Notes: generated by a model from the sequence alone, not told the origin. A stretch of DNA of 64,000 bases from Bacteroidia bacterium (GCA_022760475.1 JALEFZ010000025.1:1-64000), one strand, 5' to 3'; numbered from the stretch's first letter, positions 1-9,870 are shown. Program-made: numbers and translations.

Positions 1-851
1 CTCAAAATCCTGCAGTAGTTCGATTCAGGTTTGATCCGATATTTCTGCCGGATAGCACCACCGACCTGGAAGGCTCCAATGGCTTTGTGAAATTCGGGAT
101 ACAGATGATGCCTGGGCTTCCCTTGGGGAGTACGATTGAAAACAAGGCTGCGATCTACTTCGACTTCAACGCGCCCATCATCACCAATACTGTGGTACAT
201 ACCCTTGCTGAACCTACGGTATGTAGCTCGAACACTGCCATCGACTTAATTAGCAGTTGCGAACCCATATTGTGGATCGATGGACAGCTCTACGATAGCA
301 GCACCAGCGAAGCTCGCTTTACTTTACAGGATGCCTCTGGCTGTGATTCGATGGTACAACTTAATTTTACCCTCACGGAGATCAATGCTGAGGTGGAACA
401 ACAAGGCCAAACGTTCACAGCTTTTGAAGAAGGAGCTGAATACCAATGGGTAGATTGTGATAACAATTATGAATCCATTCAGGGGGCTAGGGCGAGGAGT
501 TATACACTACCCCACTCTGAAGGCCATGTGGCTGTCATCATCTCGAAAAATGGCTGTCAGGATACCTCTGAATGTTTTCAAGTGATAAATCTCTCTTCAG
601 ATAATTGGAAAGCGGATGAAATCCGGGTTTTTCCTAATCCTGCCAATGCGAGTGTTTCTGTAGATCTAGGGACGGTTTATTCTTTCGCTGATCTAGACCT
701 CTACGACTTGATGGGCAAGCATGTCGTGAAGAAGAGCTATGCTAATAAGAGAGAGTTAAAAATGGATTTGGCCATAGCCCGTGGCATTTATCTGCTGAAG
801 ATCAGTACTTCTAATGGCAAGGCTGTCATGACAAGGCTCATCAAAGAATAA
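1..851 (+). CDS. T9SS-sorted secreted protein, C-terminal part (5' end outside window)
   Basis: The reading frame is open from the first bases of the window, so the N-terminus lies upstream; the GTG at 87 is inside the conserved domain and is not a real start. The visible ~283 residues carry the end of a conserved Bacteroidota surface domain (DPIFLPDSTTDLEGSNGF, then AAIYFDFNAPIITNTVVHTL), a Cys-containing linker with a GCDS motif, and a typical type A T9SS sorting domain at the end (FPNPANASVSVDL, LYDLMGK, ARGIYLLKIS). The protein should cross the outer membrane by type IX secretion and be surface-anchored or released. Its C-terminal ~280 residues are clearly paralogous to the next gene, which suggests local duplication. 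The function of the missing N-terminal part cannot be seen. Confidence 0.85.
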   Translation, partial: QNPAVVRFRFDPIFLPDSTTDLEGSNGFVKFGIQMMPGLPLGSTIENKAAIYFDFNAPIITNTVVHTLAEPTVCSSNTAIDLISSCEPILWIDGQLYDSSTSEARFTLQDASGCDSMVQLNFTLTEINAEVEQQGQTFTAFEEGAEYQWVDCDNNYESIQGARARSYTLPHSEGHVAVIISKNGCQDTSECFQVINLSSDNWKADEIRVFPNPANASVSVDLGTVYSFADLDLYDLMGKHVVKKSYANKRELKMDLAIARGIYLLKISTSNGKAVMTRLIKE

Positions 852-863
852 GTTTTTTATTTT

Positions 864-871
864 TACTTTTG
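864..871 (+). promoter_or_regulatory. Bacteroidota -7 element (TACTTTTG)
   Basis: TACTTTTG matches the Bacteroidota -7 consensus TAnnTTTG and lies 20 nt before the ATG of the next gene at 892. No clear TTG -33 element is seen at the expected distance. It suggests that the propeller protein has its own promoter and a very short leader. Confidence 0.45.
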
Positions 872-891
872 TTAAAGGAAAATCTCATACC

Positions 892-3800
892 ATGAACAAG
901 TTTTATATCCCCCTTATTTTTTTTATTGTTCTGACCTATTCAGTTTCAGGCCAGAACCAGCTCGGGCAAACCCTGGAAGGCAAATACTTTTATGGTAATT
1001 TTGGATATTCTACAGATATCTCCAGCGATGGGAATAGAGTTGCTATTGCTTGTCCATTTTACTCAGATTCCTTGAATAATGAATTTTTATTTGCAGAGGT
1101 TTATGAGTTCCAAGCGGGAAACTGGATAAGGTTAGGGGATTCTATTCTAATACCTTCAAACCGCTATTCAGGATATTTTTCTCCTGCAGATTTTATGGTC
1201 ATAAAATTGTCTGGAGACGGTGAACGTATTGCAATCGGAGGACCCCATATAGAGGATAGTACAGGGGCAGGAATAGGAGGTATAAATATTTATGATTGGG
1301 ATGGGAGTACTTGGAACCTTACAGGGAGCAGGTTTTTGGGAGATTCTCTTAGACAAAATTTTGGCGCAGTTTTCTCTTTATCTGAAGATGGAAACCGACT
1401 TGCCGTCAGCTTAAGGTACAATGATTCAACGGTTTCGAATGGGCATCAGGTAAAGGTGTTTGATTGGAATGGAAGTGCATGGCAACAGGCAGGTTTGGAA
1501 ATCTTGTATCCTACAAACAACAGCAGTTGGTACCAATCCCACGGAGCAATTGAACTTTCACCAGATGGCCAAAGGCTTGCCGTGGGCTTACCTCATGAGG
1601 ATTACCTCAACCTTGATTACAACGGATCTGTCTATGTATATGAATGGCAGGGTGGAAATTGGGTAAGCCTTGGCAGCCGGATCAGAGGAAAACATATCTT
1701 TGATGGAATGGGGACATCCCTATCCATGTCTGCCAATGGAAATATTCTTGCTATTGGGGGCGAATATAGCAATGCCAATGGTACCCGTTCAGGAATAACA
1801 GAAGTCTATCAGTGGTCTGGAAGTAATTGGATCCAAATGGGGGACAGCCTGGTTGGAGACTTTAGGAGAGAACATTTCGGTACCTCAGTGGACTTGACGG
1901 ATGATGGGGAGTTCCTGGCTGTAGGGGCATATGATGGACTTGTAAATAATTGGCAACATAAAGGACATGTAAGGTTTTTTGACTGGAGTGGAAATGCCTG
2001 GGTAGAGCTGAGTCAACGAATTGAAGGAGTCAGAGAATATGATTCAACGGGTTTCTCCATTGCTATGAGTAACAATGGCAGAAGAATAGTTGTTGGATCT
2101 CCCCATACCTATGATACAAGTAATCCTTTTTGGCGAAGGATAGGGTCTGCAAAAGTCTATGGCTTGAATCAGGTGTACACAGGCTATGTGAGGAGGGATA
2201 CCAACAACAATTGCAAGGCAGATTCCCTTGAAGAAGGCATGGGTTCTGTAGGGGTACTTATTGAAAAAAATGGCTATCAATTGCTCACAAGTACGACATC
2301 GTCAGGAGCTTATTCCGTATTTCTGGATACTGGATCCTATACATTCAGCATAGATACAGGACCCTATCTCTACTTTGATGCCTGTCCTGATACACAGCAT
2401 TTTAGTATTACAACCAATACAACAACTAGCCGAAGTCCTGACTTTGTCCTTCAGGATAGCATCTCATGCCCCTATATGACAGTAGAACTGACGACGATCC
2501 GAATTCGAAGATGTTTCCCTGGAACATACCTGCTCAATTATTGCAATTATGGCTCAGAAGATGCTACTGGAGCATATGTAGAGGTAGAGCTTGACCCCAA
2601 CCTGACTTTTGTGAGTACAGACGGAATCTTACTTTCTCAGAATGGGCAATTGCTTAGGTTTGACTTGGGTACTGTGGAAATAGGGGAATGTGGCCAGATC
2701 AGGATTGACTTTCAGGAAAATTGTACGAGTGCCCTTGGAGATATTACCTGCTCCTCAGCTCACATCTATCCAGATACCATTTGTAATCCCAATACTCCCA
2801 ATACCCTGGTCGAAAGTACATGCATACAGGATTCACTTGCTTTTAAAGTGAAAAACCTGGGGGGATTGCCTAATTCTTTTCCATTCGCCATTGGCAGAAA
2901 TGGAGCCTTGCTTGATTCGGGTTCCATCACTTTGGGCACAAATGATTCCATCTTGATCTACCCATCGAGTTTTGATTCACTGCAGAACTACCAATTTGTA
3001 CTGGCACCGAACCAGCCATCATATTACAATGCAACTGCTGCGATTTCTTGTGGCGGGGGTGGAGTTACAAACATGGCTTTTCCTGCTCATTCTGCAAATG
3101 ATTACCAGGATACCGAATGTGTACCCAACATTGGTAGTTATGACCCCAATGATAAAAATGCAGATCCTCCCGCAGGCAATATCTCCCCAGATGTACCATT
3201 AACCTATACCATTCGCTTTCAAAACACAGGGACAGATACCGCCTTCTTCATCAACATCCTGGATACCCTTTCCCAGCATCTTGATGGGAATACTGTCAAG
3301 GTCTATGCTTCCAGTCATCCCTTTGTCTATGAAGTGATTTCTCAAAATCCCCATGTCATCAGGTTCAAATTTGATCCCATCTTGCTGCCCGATAGTACCA
3401 CTGATCTGGAAGGTTCAAATGGTTTCATCAAGTTTGGCATACAGATGAATCCTGGCCTGCCATTGGGGACAACCATTGAGAATTCCGCTGCCATTTACTT
3501 TGATTTTAATGAACCCATCATCACCAATACGGTAGTTCACACCCTTGCCCTGAACACACTCTGCACCACGAGCAAGCATCAGGATCTGATCAACAGTTGT
3601 GGACCCATTACCTGGGTAGACGGGAAAACCTACGCCAGTAGCACCAATGAACCCAGCTATACCCTCTATGATGCCAATGGATGTGATTCGGTAGTTAACC
3701 TGAATTTGTTCATTACCCAAATAGATACGGCTGTAAGCAGGGATGAATTTACCCTCACCGCCATGGAGGAAGGTGCTACCTACCAATGGGTGGATTGTAG

Positions 3801-4194
3801 CAACAACTTTAGCCCGATACCTGCTGCCACCCAAAGAAGTTATACAGTACCAGAAGGGATCAGCGATGTGGCTGTAATCATCAGAAAAAATGATTGTGAA
3901 GAGATGTCAGGCTGTTTTAATATCGTGAATGTGTCTGCCGGCAGGAAATTGAATGAGCAGGCCATATCCGTGTATCCCAACCCGACTGATGGGAAACTCA
4001 GCATTGATTTCGGCGAGTATAGTGGAAAGGCTTCAGCGGATCTTTATGACCTGATGGGGAAACGTATCTGGAGTCGTGAATTCCAGGTCAAAAATGAAAT
4101 TACCCTCGATTTGAATGTTCCCAAAGGCGTTTACTTCCTTGAAGTCAAAAGCGCAAATGGGCAGAAATTCAAATCAAAGGTAATTCTCCAATAG
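892..4194 (+). CDS. Secreted seven-repeat propeller-like protein with T9SS sorting domain
   Basis: A 1100-aa surface or secreted protein. Residues 1-20 form a signal peptide ending at SVSGQ. Residues about 35-430 hold seven degenerate ~60-aa repeats of the type 'LSxDGxRLAVGxP ... VYxWxGxxWxxxG', which fits a seven-bladed beta-propeller. A Cna-B/SdrD-like segment follows (YTGYVRRDTNNNCKADSLEE; SGAYSVFLDTGSYTF), then DUF11-like beta-sandwich regions, then a conserved module from about residue 755 (SYDPNDKN, YTIRFQNTGTDTA, AAIYFDFNEPIITNTVVHTL). The end is a type A T9SS sorting domain (VYPNPTDGKLSIDF, LYDLMGKR, KGVYFLEVKS). It is adjacent to and paralogous with the truncated upstream gene, and ends 2 bp from the convergent next gene. 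The ligand is unknown; a role in adhesion or matrix is inferred. Confidence 0.88.
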   Translation: MNKFYIPLIFFIVLTYSVSGQNQLGQTLEGKYFYGNFGYSTDISSDGNRVAIACPFYSDSLNNEFLFAEVYEFQAGNWIRLGDSILIPSNRYSGYFSPADFMVIKLSGDGERIAIGGPHIEDSTGAGIGGINIYDWDGSTWNLTGSRFLGDSLRQNFGAVFSLSEDGNRLAVSLRYNDSTVSNGHQVKVFDWNGSAWQQAGLEILYPTNNSSWYQSHGAIELSPDGQRLAVGLPHEDYLNLDYNGSVYVYEWQGGNWVSLGSRIRGKHIFDGMGTSLSMSANGNILAIGGEYSNANGTRSGITEVYQWSGSNWIQMGDSLVGDFRREHFGTSVDLTDDGEFLAVGAYDGLVNNWQHKGHVRFFDWSGNAWVELSQRIEGVREYDSTGFSIAMSNNGRRIVVGSPHTYDTSNPFWRRIGSAKVYGLNQVYTGYVRRDTNNNCKADSLEEGMGSVGVLIEKNGYQLLTSTTSSGAYSVFLDTGSYTFSIDTGPYLYFDACPDTQHFSITTNTTTSRSPDFVLQDSISCPYMTVELTTIRIRRCFPGTYLLNYCNYGSEDATGAYVEVELDPNLTFVSTDGILLSQNGQLLRFDLGTVEIGECGQIRIDFQENCTSALGDITCSSAHIYPDTICNPNTPNTLVESTCIQDSLAFKVKNLGGLPNSFPFAIGRNGALLDSGSITLGTNDSILIYPSSFDSLQNYQFVLAPNQPSYYNATAAISCGGGGVTNMAFPAHSANDYQDTECVPNIGSYDPNDKNADPPAGNISPDVPLTYTIRFQNTGTDTAFFINILDTLSQHLDGNTVKVYASSHPFVYEVISQNPHVIRFKFDPILLPDSTTDLEGSNGFIKFGIQMNPGLPLGTTIENSAAIYFDFNEPIITNTVVHTLALNTLCTTSKHQDLINSCGPITWVDGKTYASSTNEPSYTLYDANGCDSVVNLNLFITQIDTAVSRDEFTLTAMEEGATYQWVDCSNNFSPIPAATQRSYTVPEGISDVAVIIRKNDCEEMSGCFNIVNVSAGRKLNEQAISVYPNPTDGKLSIDFGEYSGKASADLYDLMGKRIWSREFQVKNEITLDLNVPKGVYFLEVKSANGQKFKSKVILQ

Positions 4195-4196
4195 GC

Positions 4197-5354
4197 TTAG
4201 CGAAGGATGATCAGTTCCGTTTGTTGATAATTTTGAAATTGTGCTTTGAGAAAATAAAGCCCCCTGGGTAGGGAAGACCAATCGGCAGAGATTACTTTGG
4301 TTCCAGCTTCACTAAAGTAATGCTGACTTTGCCAGATTTTTCTACCGTTGATGTCCATGGCTTCAAGGCTGAGTTCTCCGGGACTGGGTATTTCACCTTC
4401 AAAGTTGAATATTCCCGTACTTGGATTGGGTGCGAAATTACCCAATGAAAATGCTTCCTCCTTTAGTTGAATTTGTTTTATCTGGCTAAGGGTGGAGGTT
4501 CCGTCTATATCAACCTGCCTTAACCTGTAGTAAAGTTTTTTATTGGAAGCTCCGACATCGAAGAAGGTATAAGCCTGCATAGCCTGTGAATTGCCCTGGC
4601 TTTTTTCCATGCCAATGGTTTCCCATTCCTTAGTATCTGTACTTCTCAGGACTTCAAATCCTTGGTTATTTAACTCAGTATGCGTAGTCCAAGACAGCTC
4701 TACACCAGGATTTTTGCGTTTTAGGAGAAAACTTCCCCATGTAACTGGAAGCGTTAAAAGTGTTACACCCACTTCTGGTACACTTATATTGTCGAAGGTG
4801 GTGGTTTCACTTGTAGAATTGTGATCTGCACAAATCCTGATAACCATGGTTGATCCGCTTAAACCCGTTATGGATATGGTCCGCGAATCAGCCCCCTGAC
4901 CACCACCGATTAAGGAACCATCAATGGTATTATCAGTCGTTAAGCCACTTGAATAATTTGGTATGGGGGTAAAACTTCCCCCATCAATGCTGTATTCCAT
5001 ATCCACATAATCACCTGATTCATAAAAAGCCCAAGTAGCATCTATTGAAATGGAAACATTGCCTCCAATGTCAATGTCCAGGGTTGGTGAAGTCCAGCAA
5101 AGTTCGTTGTCAATATCCTGAGCGGTCAGGGTACCTCCGGTGGTAATAAAAAAATCACCCGTATTAACCAGACCACTGGCATCCCCTGAGAGGCTCCAGT
5201 TTACACCAGAAAAATCGTTGGTTGAACAGCTTGAGGCATCTGCAGTGCTACAAGCTCCTTGCAATCCTTTCCCAGCTGTTGAAAAGGTTTCTGAATATTG
5301 GGCTAGCAAGATATAAGGGAAAATTCCTAAGATTATTAAGCCTAACTTTTTCAT
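4197..5354 (-). CDS. T9SS type A sorting domain-containing secreted protein
   Basis: A 385-aa protein. The signal peptide (MKKLGLIILGIFPYILLAQ) is followed at residues ~20-195 by a beta-rich domain with conserved Cys and a TFDNISVPE-like end, as in lectin/jelly-roll-like modules of Bacteroidota secreted proteins. Residues ~200-300 resemble a widespread module before T9SS tails (WTTHTELNNQGFEVLRSTD, YYRLRQVDIDGTSTLSQI). The tail NFAPNPSTGIFNFEG ... LPRGLYFLKAQF is a type A T9SS sorting domain. No catalytic motif is seen. Its stop is 2 bp from the stop of the convergent propeller gene, with no terminator between them. Confidence 0.82.
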   Translation of the reverse strand: MKKLGLIILGIFPYILLAQYSETFSTAGKGLQGACSTADASSCSTNDFSGVNWSLSGDASGLVNTGDFFITTGGTLTAQDIDNELCWTSPTLDIDIGGNVSISIDATWAFYESGDYVDMEYSIDGGSFTPIPNYSSGLTTDNTIDGSLIGGGQGADSRTISITGLSGSTMVIRICADHNSTSETTTFDNISVPEVGVTLLTLPVTWGSFLLKRKNPGVELSWTTHTELNNQGFEVLRSTDTKEWETIGMEKSQGNSQAMQAYTFFDVGASNKKLYYRLRQVDIDGTSTLSQIKQIQLKEEAFSLGNFAPNPSTGIFNFEGEIPSPGELSLEAMDINGRKIWQSQHYFSEAGTKVISADWSSLPRGLYFLKAQFQNYQQTELIILR

Positions 5355-5376
5355 TATAGAGCGTTTATTTTGTTTG

Positions 5377-5406
5377 TAAAAATATTTTAAATGAATAATA
5401 ATTCAA
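5377..5406 (-). promoter_or_regulatory. Candidate promoter for the 4197-5354 gene
   Basis: On the minus strand a TTG (5406-5404) is followed after 19 nt by TATTTTTA (5384-5377). This is close to the Bacteroidota consensus TTTG-N19-21-TAnnTTTG; the last base differs. It lies about 23 nt before the ATG. Confidence 0.4.
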
Positions 5407-5521
5407 TATCGATAATTTTTCTTGGCCTAGTTGGTACTAGCCCTGATTTGGGATAAATTCATTGGGATTGTTACATCCGGCTTTGTGAGAAATATGATTA
5501 GAAAATGACCCTTAAGGGGTA

Positions 5522-5560
5522 CAAAAAAAGAAAGGCTCCACCCTATTTCAGGTGAAGCCT
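5522..5560 (-). terminator. Rho-independent terminator of the TonB receptor operon
   Basis: Read on the minus strand, GGCTTCACC (5559-5551) pairs with GGTGGAGCC (5542-5534), 9 bp with one G-T wobble, and is followed by a T-rich tract (5533-5523). It lies about 95 nt after the stop of the TonB-dependent receptor gene and ends that operon before the T9SS gene. Confidence 0.75.
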
Positions 5561-5653
5561 CTGTTTCATGGCAAGAAGCCTTACAAGCTGGTTTTAACGG
5601 ATTGCTATCTCTAAATACATGATCATTTTAAAATAAGTGGAAGGAGTACCTTA

Positions 5654-8365
5654 TTATTCAAAGACCACCTTCAGGAAGTACTGCCTACCGATGAAGGGAC
5701 CCCCATAGACGGTTCTGTACTCTCTATTTAAAAGGTTGGTAGCTCCCACTTTAATTCTGAAGGGACTTTCAGGAATGTCATAATGGAGTGAGGCATCCCA
5801 GGTTTGGAAGGCATCGATCCTGCCCACCCCAAATTCTGATTCCCAGAAGTAAGCGTCCGACCAATGGTAAGCAAGGCCAAATCCAAGCCCCTTGTACAAG
5901 TTCAGGTGCTGTACCTGAGCATTGGCCTGGTGCCTGGGCATATTAAAGGCGGGCAAAAAGCCGGGATTGTTTGCCACAGCTTCATCCGCATTGTAACTGG
6001 CAAAGGTATAATTGCTGCCTATCTTAAATCCATCCTGTGTTTTGAATGAGAATCCCGCGCTACCTCCAACGGAACTGATTGGCTCATCAATGTTGGAGTA
6101 CACCGAAAGGACCTGGTCTAACTGAAGGGAATAAACTGAAACTTGTGAGACCAGTTGATTATAAATACTTCTGTAAACATTGAAATCCAGGAACAACTGA
6201 TCATTTAACAAGGCTTTATACCCCAGTTCCATAGAAAAAATCTGCTCCTGCCTAAGAAAATCAAGTTCCTGAGCTTCCAGCAAGCCAGGGTCGTTGCCAT
6301 TATTTAAGTAATTCTGGTAGGAAGGCAAGGATAAAAGATTCCCCCAAATCTCGTTACCCTTTATAAGCCTTCCCCCAGAATCAAATTCTGAATAGTTTTC
6401 GATGTTGCTTTCTACCCCCCCTAATATAGTCCCTTGTGGAACACGAATTCTTGCAAAAGATTCTTGAGCGGAAGGGTTTCTAAATCCTGACTGGACTGAA
6501 ATCCTGATGTTGTGGTTTTTGGTTCCGCCCAGGCTGAATACAGCCGAAGCGCGTGGGGAGATCCTCCCCTGAAAGTTTTGGTTCTTGTCGTATCTCAGGA
6601 TCCCCTTTAGTTGTATGTGTTCATCAGCCAAATCCACCCCTGCCTGGATGAAACTACCAAATTCAAAAATTGGAATTGGGCTCCAAAATCCAAGTACACC
6701 ATCATTAAAAAGGCTCCCTGCTGAGTATAATTGGTACCTTCTTGCACTGGCTCCCACCAGCAGTTGCCAACCGTTTACCTGCTTTGAGAGGTCATAGTTT
6801 CCTTCGGCATGAAACAGATTGCTCTGGTTGATCAATTTAGATCCCAGAAACAGGATGTCTGGACTTTCCAGGGTAACTTTTCTCAGTTCTTGAAATTCTT
6901 CAGACTCAGGACTTGCCATACCCCAGTCAGCAAATGCCCTTGCGCTGTCATGCAAGCCTCCGGCTACCCCTGGAATTTGTCCTGAAAAAGCCATCTGATA
7001 ATCCCTTGCCCAGATATTTAAAGGCTTTAGGCCTTCCTGGATGAACGCCCCTGTTTGTAGCGTACTATAAGATTCTCCACCATCAACCTCAGAATAATAT
7101 ATCCTTGCCTGGAAAAAACTCCCTCTGGCTTCCAGCTTATGAGAGAACACGCTCATGTTGACAAGGGGGTAAAGGCTGGCCTGGCGTAGGGTTGCATCTC
7201 CCTCGGTAAAGTACGCATCGTAAATCAGTTCAAGGGTTGCATTGGGGCGGTAGTGAATCGCCCCACTAAGTTGAAGGACCTCGGTATTGTAATCAAGGAT
7301 ATCTTTTTCTGCAATTCCACTTCTTGTAATTTCGGTAAGGTCACCGGTTCCAAGGAGATCTACATTTACCAAAATATCATCTCCATAAGTATTGACCCTA
7401 TTGAAATTAGCTTGCCTACGGCTTTGTGGATTACTTTCCTGTTCGATTACTTCCTCGACAGAATTGGTCAGGGATGACTGGTCATCTGCTGTCCAGTCTA
7501 CGGCGTCCAGGTAGGAGGCATTTACTTTGAAAGCCCATTTCTCGTTGAGTTTCTTCGCTACGCGAATTCCTGCATTTAGGTAAGGATGAGACCCTCCTGC
7601 GATTTGTTGGCTTGCGCCAGAGTTTACGAAAAAGCTGACACCTTCGTAGTCAAAAGGAGATTTTGTGCGTAGGTGCATCAGCCCATTAAAGGCATTGGGA
7701 CCATAAAGAGGAGAACCTGTACCGGGTACAATCTCAATAGATTTTAGGTCAAGTTCTGAGTATCCGGACATCATGCTAAAGGCGAATCCGAATCCAGGAA
7801 TCGCCAGGTCCATACCATCTCTAAGCTGAAGGAATCGCCAGTTTTGTACGCCTGCAAATCCCCTGGTATTGATGGATTGGAAAGTACGACCACTTGTATT
7901 TACCTGGGCACCTTTAAGTTGATGGAGGTAGGCATAAAAATCATCAGTCGGTGCATAGGCAAGATCCAGGATGCCTAATTTTTGGATGGTAACCGGAGCT
8001 TCCAGGTTTCGTTCCTGTACCTTTGAGGCTGAAATAACAATGTCATCAATGTTTCCTCCCCAATCCGGAACCAGAAAAATCTGCATTTCTCCCAGACCCC
8101 CATAGTAGATGAAGTTAGAAGACCTGTATCCCAAAAATGAGATCTTCATCTTTATGGGAGGGTTTTGGGCTGTTTTAAACTCAAACCTGCCTTCATAGTC
8201 AGATATGGTACCAGAACCGGAATCTTCGACCATCACCCAGGCTCCAATGATGGTTTCTTTAGTTTCGGCATCCATGATACGTCCCTTGATTGTAGTTTGG
8301 GCGTAAAGCGACAGGAAACTGCTCAACAAAATGATCAGCAAGAATGGCCTGTAGGTAAGTTTCAT
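5654..8365 (-). CDS. TonB-dependent receptor with carboxypeptidase-regulatory-like N-domain
   Basis: A 903-aa outer-membrane active transporter. After a signal peptide (ending SLYAQ) there is a CarboxypepD_reg-like beta-sandwich at residues ~24-110 (IKGRIMDAETKETIIGAWV, ISDYEGRFEF), a TonB-box-like DDIVISAS at ~112, a plug domain (~118-240; NTRGF, GTGSPLYGPNAFNGLMHL) and a 22-strand-type barrel ending with aromatic VVFE. There is no SusD homologue next to it, so it is not a classic polysaccharide-utilization SusC; the substrate (siderophore, vitamin or peptide) cannot be read from the sequence. It follows a TonB-like gene by 7 bp, probably co-transcribed. Confidence 0.9.
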   Translation of the reverse strand: MKLTYRPFLLIILLSSFLSLYAQTTIKGRIMDAETKETIIGAWVMVEDSGSGTISDYEGRFEFKTAQNPPIKMKISFLGYRSSNFIYYGGLGEMQIFLVPDWGGNIDDIVISASKVQERNLEAPVTIQKLGILDLAYAPTDDFYAYLHQLKGAQVNTSGRTFQSINTRGFAGVQNWRFLQLRDGMDLAIPGFGFAFSMMSGYSELDLKSIEIVPGTGSPLYGPNAFNGLMHLRTKSPFDYEGVSFFVNSGASQQIAGGSHPYLNAGIRVAKKLNEKWAFKVNASYLDAVDWTADDQSSLTNSVEEVIEQESNPQSRRQANFNRVNTYGDDILVNVDLLGTGDLTEITRSGIAEKDILDYNTEVLQLSGAIHYRPNATLELIYDAYFTEGDATLRQASLYPLVNMSVFSHKLEARGSFFQARIYYSEVDGGESYSTLQTGAFIQEGLKPLNIWARDYQMAFSGQIPGVAGGLHDSARAFADWGMASPESEEFQELRKVTLESPDILFLGSKLINQSNLFHAEGNYDLSKQVNGWQLLVGASARRYQLYSAGSLFNDGVLGFWSPIPIFEFGSFIQAGVDLADEHIQLKGILRYDKNQNFQGRISPRASAVFSLGGTKNHNIRISVQSGFRNPSAQESFARIRVPQGTILGGVESNIENYSEFDSGGRLIKGNEIWGNLLSLPSYQNYLNNGNDPGLLEAQELDFLRQEQIFSMELGYKALLNDQLFLDFNVYRSIYNQLVSQVSVYSLQLDQVLSVYSNIDEPISSVGGSAGFSFKTQDGFKIGSNYTFASYNADEAVANNPGFLPAFNMPRHQANAQVQHLNLYKGLGFGLAYHWSDAYFWESEFGVGRIDAFQTWDASLHYDIPESPFRIKVGATNLLNREYRTVYGGPFIGRQYFLKVVFE

Positions 8366-8372
8366 TTGGGAT

Positions 8373-9608
8373 TTAATTTATCCTGAAATTTATGGGTAAC
8401 GTGTAGTAAACGGGGACTGTTTTTCCTCCCTGCTTGCCGGGAGTCCATTTTGGCATTTGGTTGACCAGGCGAATAACTTCCTCATCGCAGCCATGCCCCA
8501 AACCTCTCATGATCCTGACATCTGTAAGTTGGCCATCAGGCTGCACCACAAAGCGGACATAGATCCTCCCTTCCACTTTACTGGCGAGAGCCTTTTCAGG
8601 GTACCTAAGATTCAGGTCCAGGTATTTTTTTAGAATTGCATCTCCTCCTGGAAAACTTGGCATCTGCCTCGCCAACTTGAGGGGAGTAGTATCTACTTTC
8701 TCTTCTTTGGTCTTGGGCTCGGCTTTCTTTGGAGTGCTAAAATCAGGCTTCACAAGATTCTTGGTATCCGCCAATTCGGGAGTAGCTGATTTTTTTAAGT
8801 TTGGTAAAGTTGAAGTCTTGATCATTTTTGCCTGACTGCCCTTTACATTTTTGGTAGATGCAAGAAGTTTTTCTTCAAGACTCAAGCTGTGCATAGGAGG
8901 TAGAATCTCAATATTCTTCACAATACTCCTACGGTCTCCATTTTCGTCTTCTACCATGAGTTGAATCCGGTAAGTCCCAACCTGGCGGTATGCGAATAGG
9001 GTAGTTTCGCCTACATTACTTTGGGTATGGTTCTCCTGAAACTTAAGTGAATAATTCATGCCGACTTCGTATCCTTCGATGATAAAAAGCAGTTTTTTTC
9101 CAGTGGTAGGATCCCCCTTTATAATCAGATCCATAGGATAATCGTAGACTGACTTAGCTGAGGATTTCTCTTCGTAGCTATTATGAGAATAATCGTAAGT
9201 AGCCTTTTTATCTTCAGAAGTGCTTGGCGAATATCTTTGATCTTCTTCAAGTGCAGAAATAATCCTTGATTCAGGAGTGTTAAAGTCCTCCTGACCTTCA
9301 TTGAGGCTGTTGATTGTATCGCCTGAATTGCTAAACTCTACCTCAGGACCAAAAACGACCAAGGTATCTTCCATGATGGTCGATTTGTCTTGCTTGGCCT
9401 TAGCAGAGTTCTCTGGATTGAGGACCATATAGGTAACCTTTTTGGCCCCTCCTGACATCATGATGAACCAAAGCAAGCCTAACAACAACATGGTAAGACC
9501 GGCAAAGATAAGCAGGGCCCACTTGTACCTCCTTTGACGTTGCTCAAGGGATTCCAATCTTCTTGCCTGTTCCTCCGTGGGAGAGCCGGTATATCCGTAA
9601 TCATCCAT
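8373..9608 (-). CDS. TonB-like energy-transducing protein
   Basis: An inner-membrane protein with a short cytoplasmic head (~30 residues), one TM helix (WALLIFAGLTMLLLGLLWFI), a long low-complexity periplasmic region with a beta-sandwich-like segment, and a C-terminal TonB domain (PGGDAILKKYLDLNLRYPEKA, GRIYVRFVVQPDGQLTDVRI, MPKWTPGKQGGK, VYYTLPINF). It should couple the proton motive force to outer-membrane receptors. The start at 9608 (MDDYGYTG) gives a normal topology and has AGGA about 10 nt upstream; an in-frame ATG at 9653 would add 15 residues. It sits 7 bp upstream of the TonB-dependent receptor, which suggests a dedicated pair. Confidence 0.88.
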   Translation of the reverse strand: MDDYGYTGSPTEEQARRLESLEQRQRRYKWALLIFAGLTMLLLGLLWFIMMSGGAKKVTYMVLNPENSAKAKQDKSTIMEDTLVVFGPEVEFSNSGDTINSLNEGQEDFNTPESRIISALEEDQRYSPSTSEDKKATYDYSHNSYEEKSSAKSVYDYPMDLIIKGDPTTGKKLLFIIEGYEVGMNYSLKFQENHTQSNVGETTLFAYRQVGTYRIQLMVEDENGDRRSIVKNIEILPPMHSLSLEEKLLASTKNVKGSQAKMIKTSTLPNLKKSATPELADTKNLVKPDFSTPKKAEPKTKEEKVDTTPLKLARQMPSFPGGDAILKKYLDLNLRYPEKALASKVEGRIYVRFVVQPDGQLTDVRIMRGLGHGCDEEVIRLVNQMPKWTPGKQGGKTVPVYYTLPINFRIN

Positions 9609-9870
9609 GGGTAATTCCTGGTATATGTGAACATTCGGGCTCAAGTGCAACAAATCGTGGGCCCTTCAAAGAAGTTCCCATCAGGTAAAGTGAAATGTCT
9701 AGAAAAATGAACCCCAAATGATTTATTAACCAATTTGAATTAGAAAAAATCGTGCCTTTTCAATTTTTTATGGACGGATTAGGTCATAATTTCAAATGAA
9801 CATTTGATCATTCCTGAATGAATGTTCAATTTTTGGCAAATGAGGGGATTATTTAATTTTCATTGATCCA

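Noticed and set aside
87-851. GTG at 87 as the start of the first gene
   Set aside because: The same frame is open to base 3 and encodes conserved residues that match the paralogous second gene, so 87 is an internal codon.
3415-3834. 139-codon minus-strand reading frame
   Set aside because: It lies fully inside the T9SS propeller gene, has no recognisable motif, and reflects codon bias on the antisense strand.
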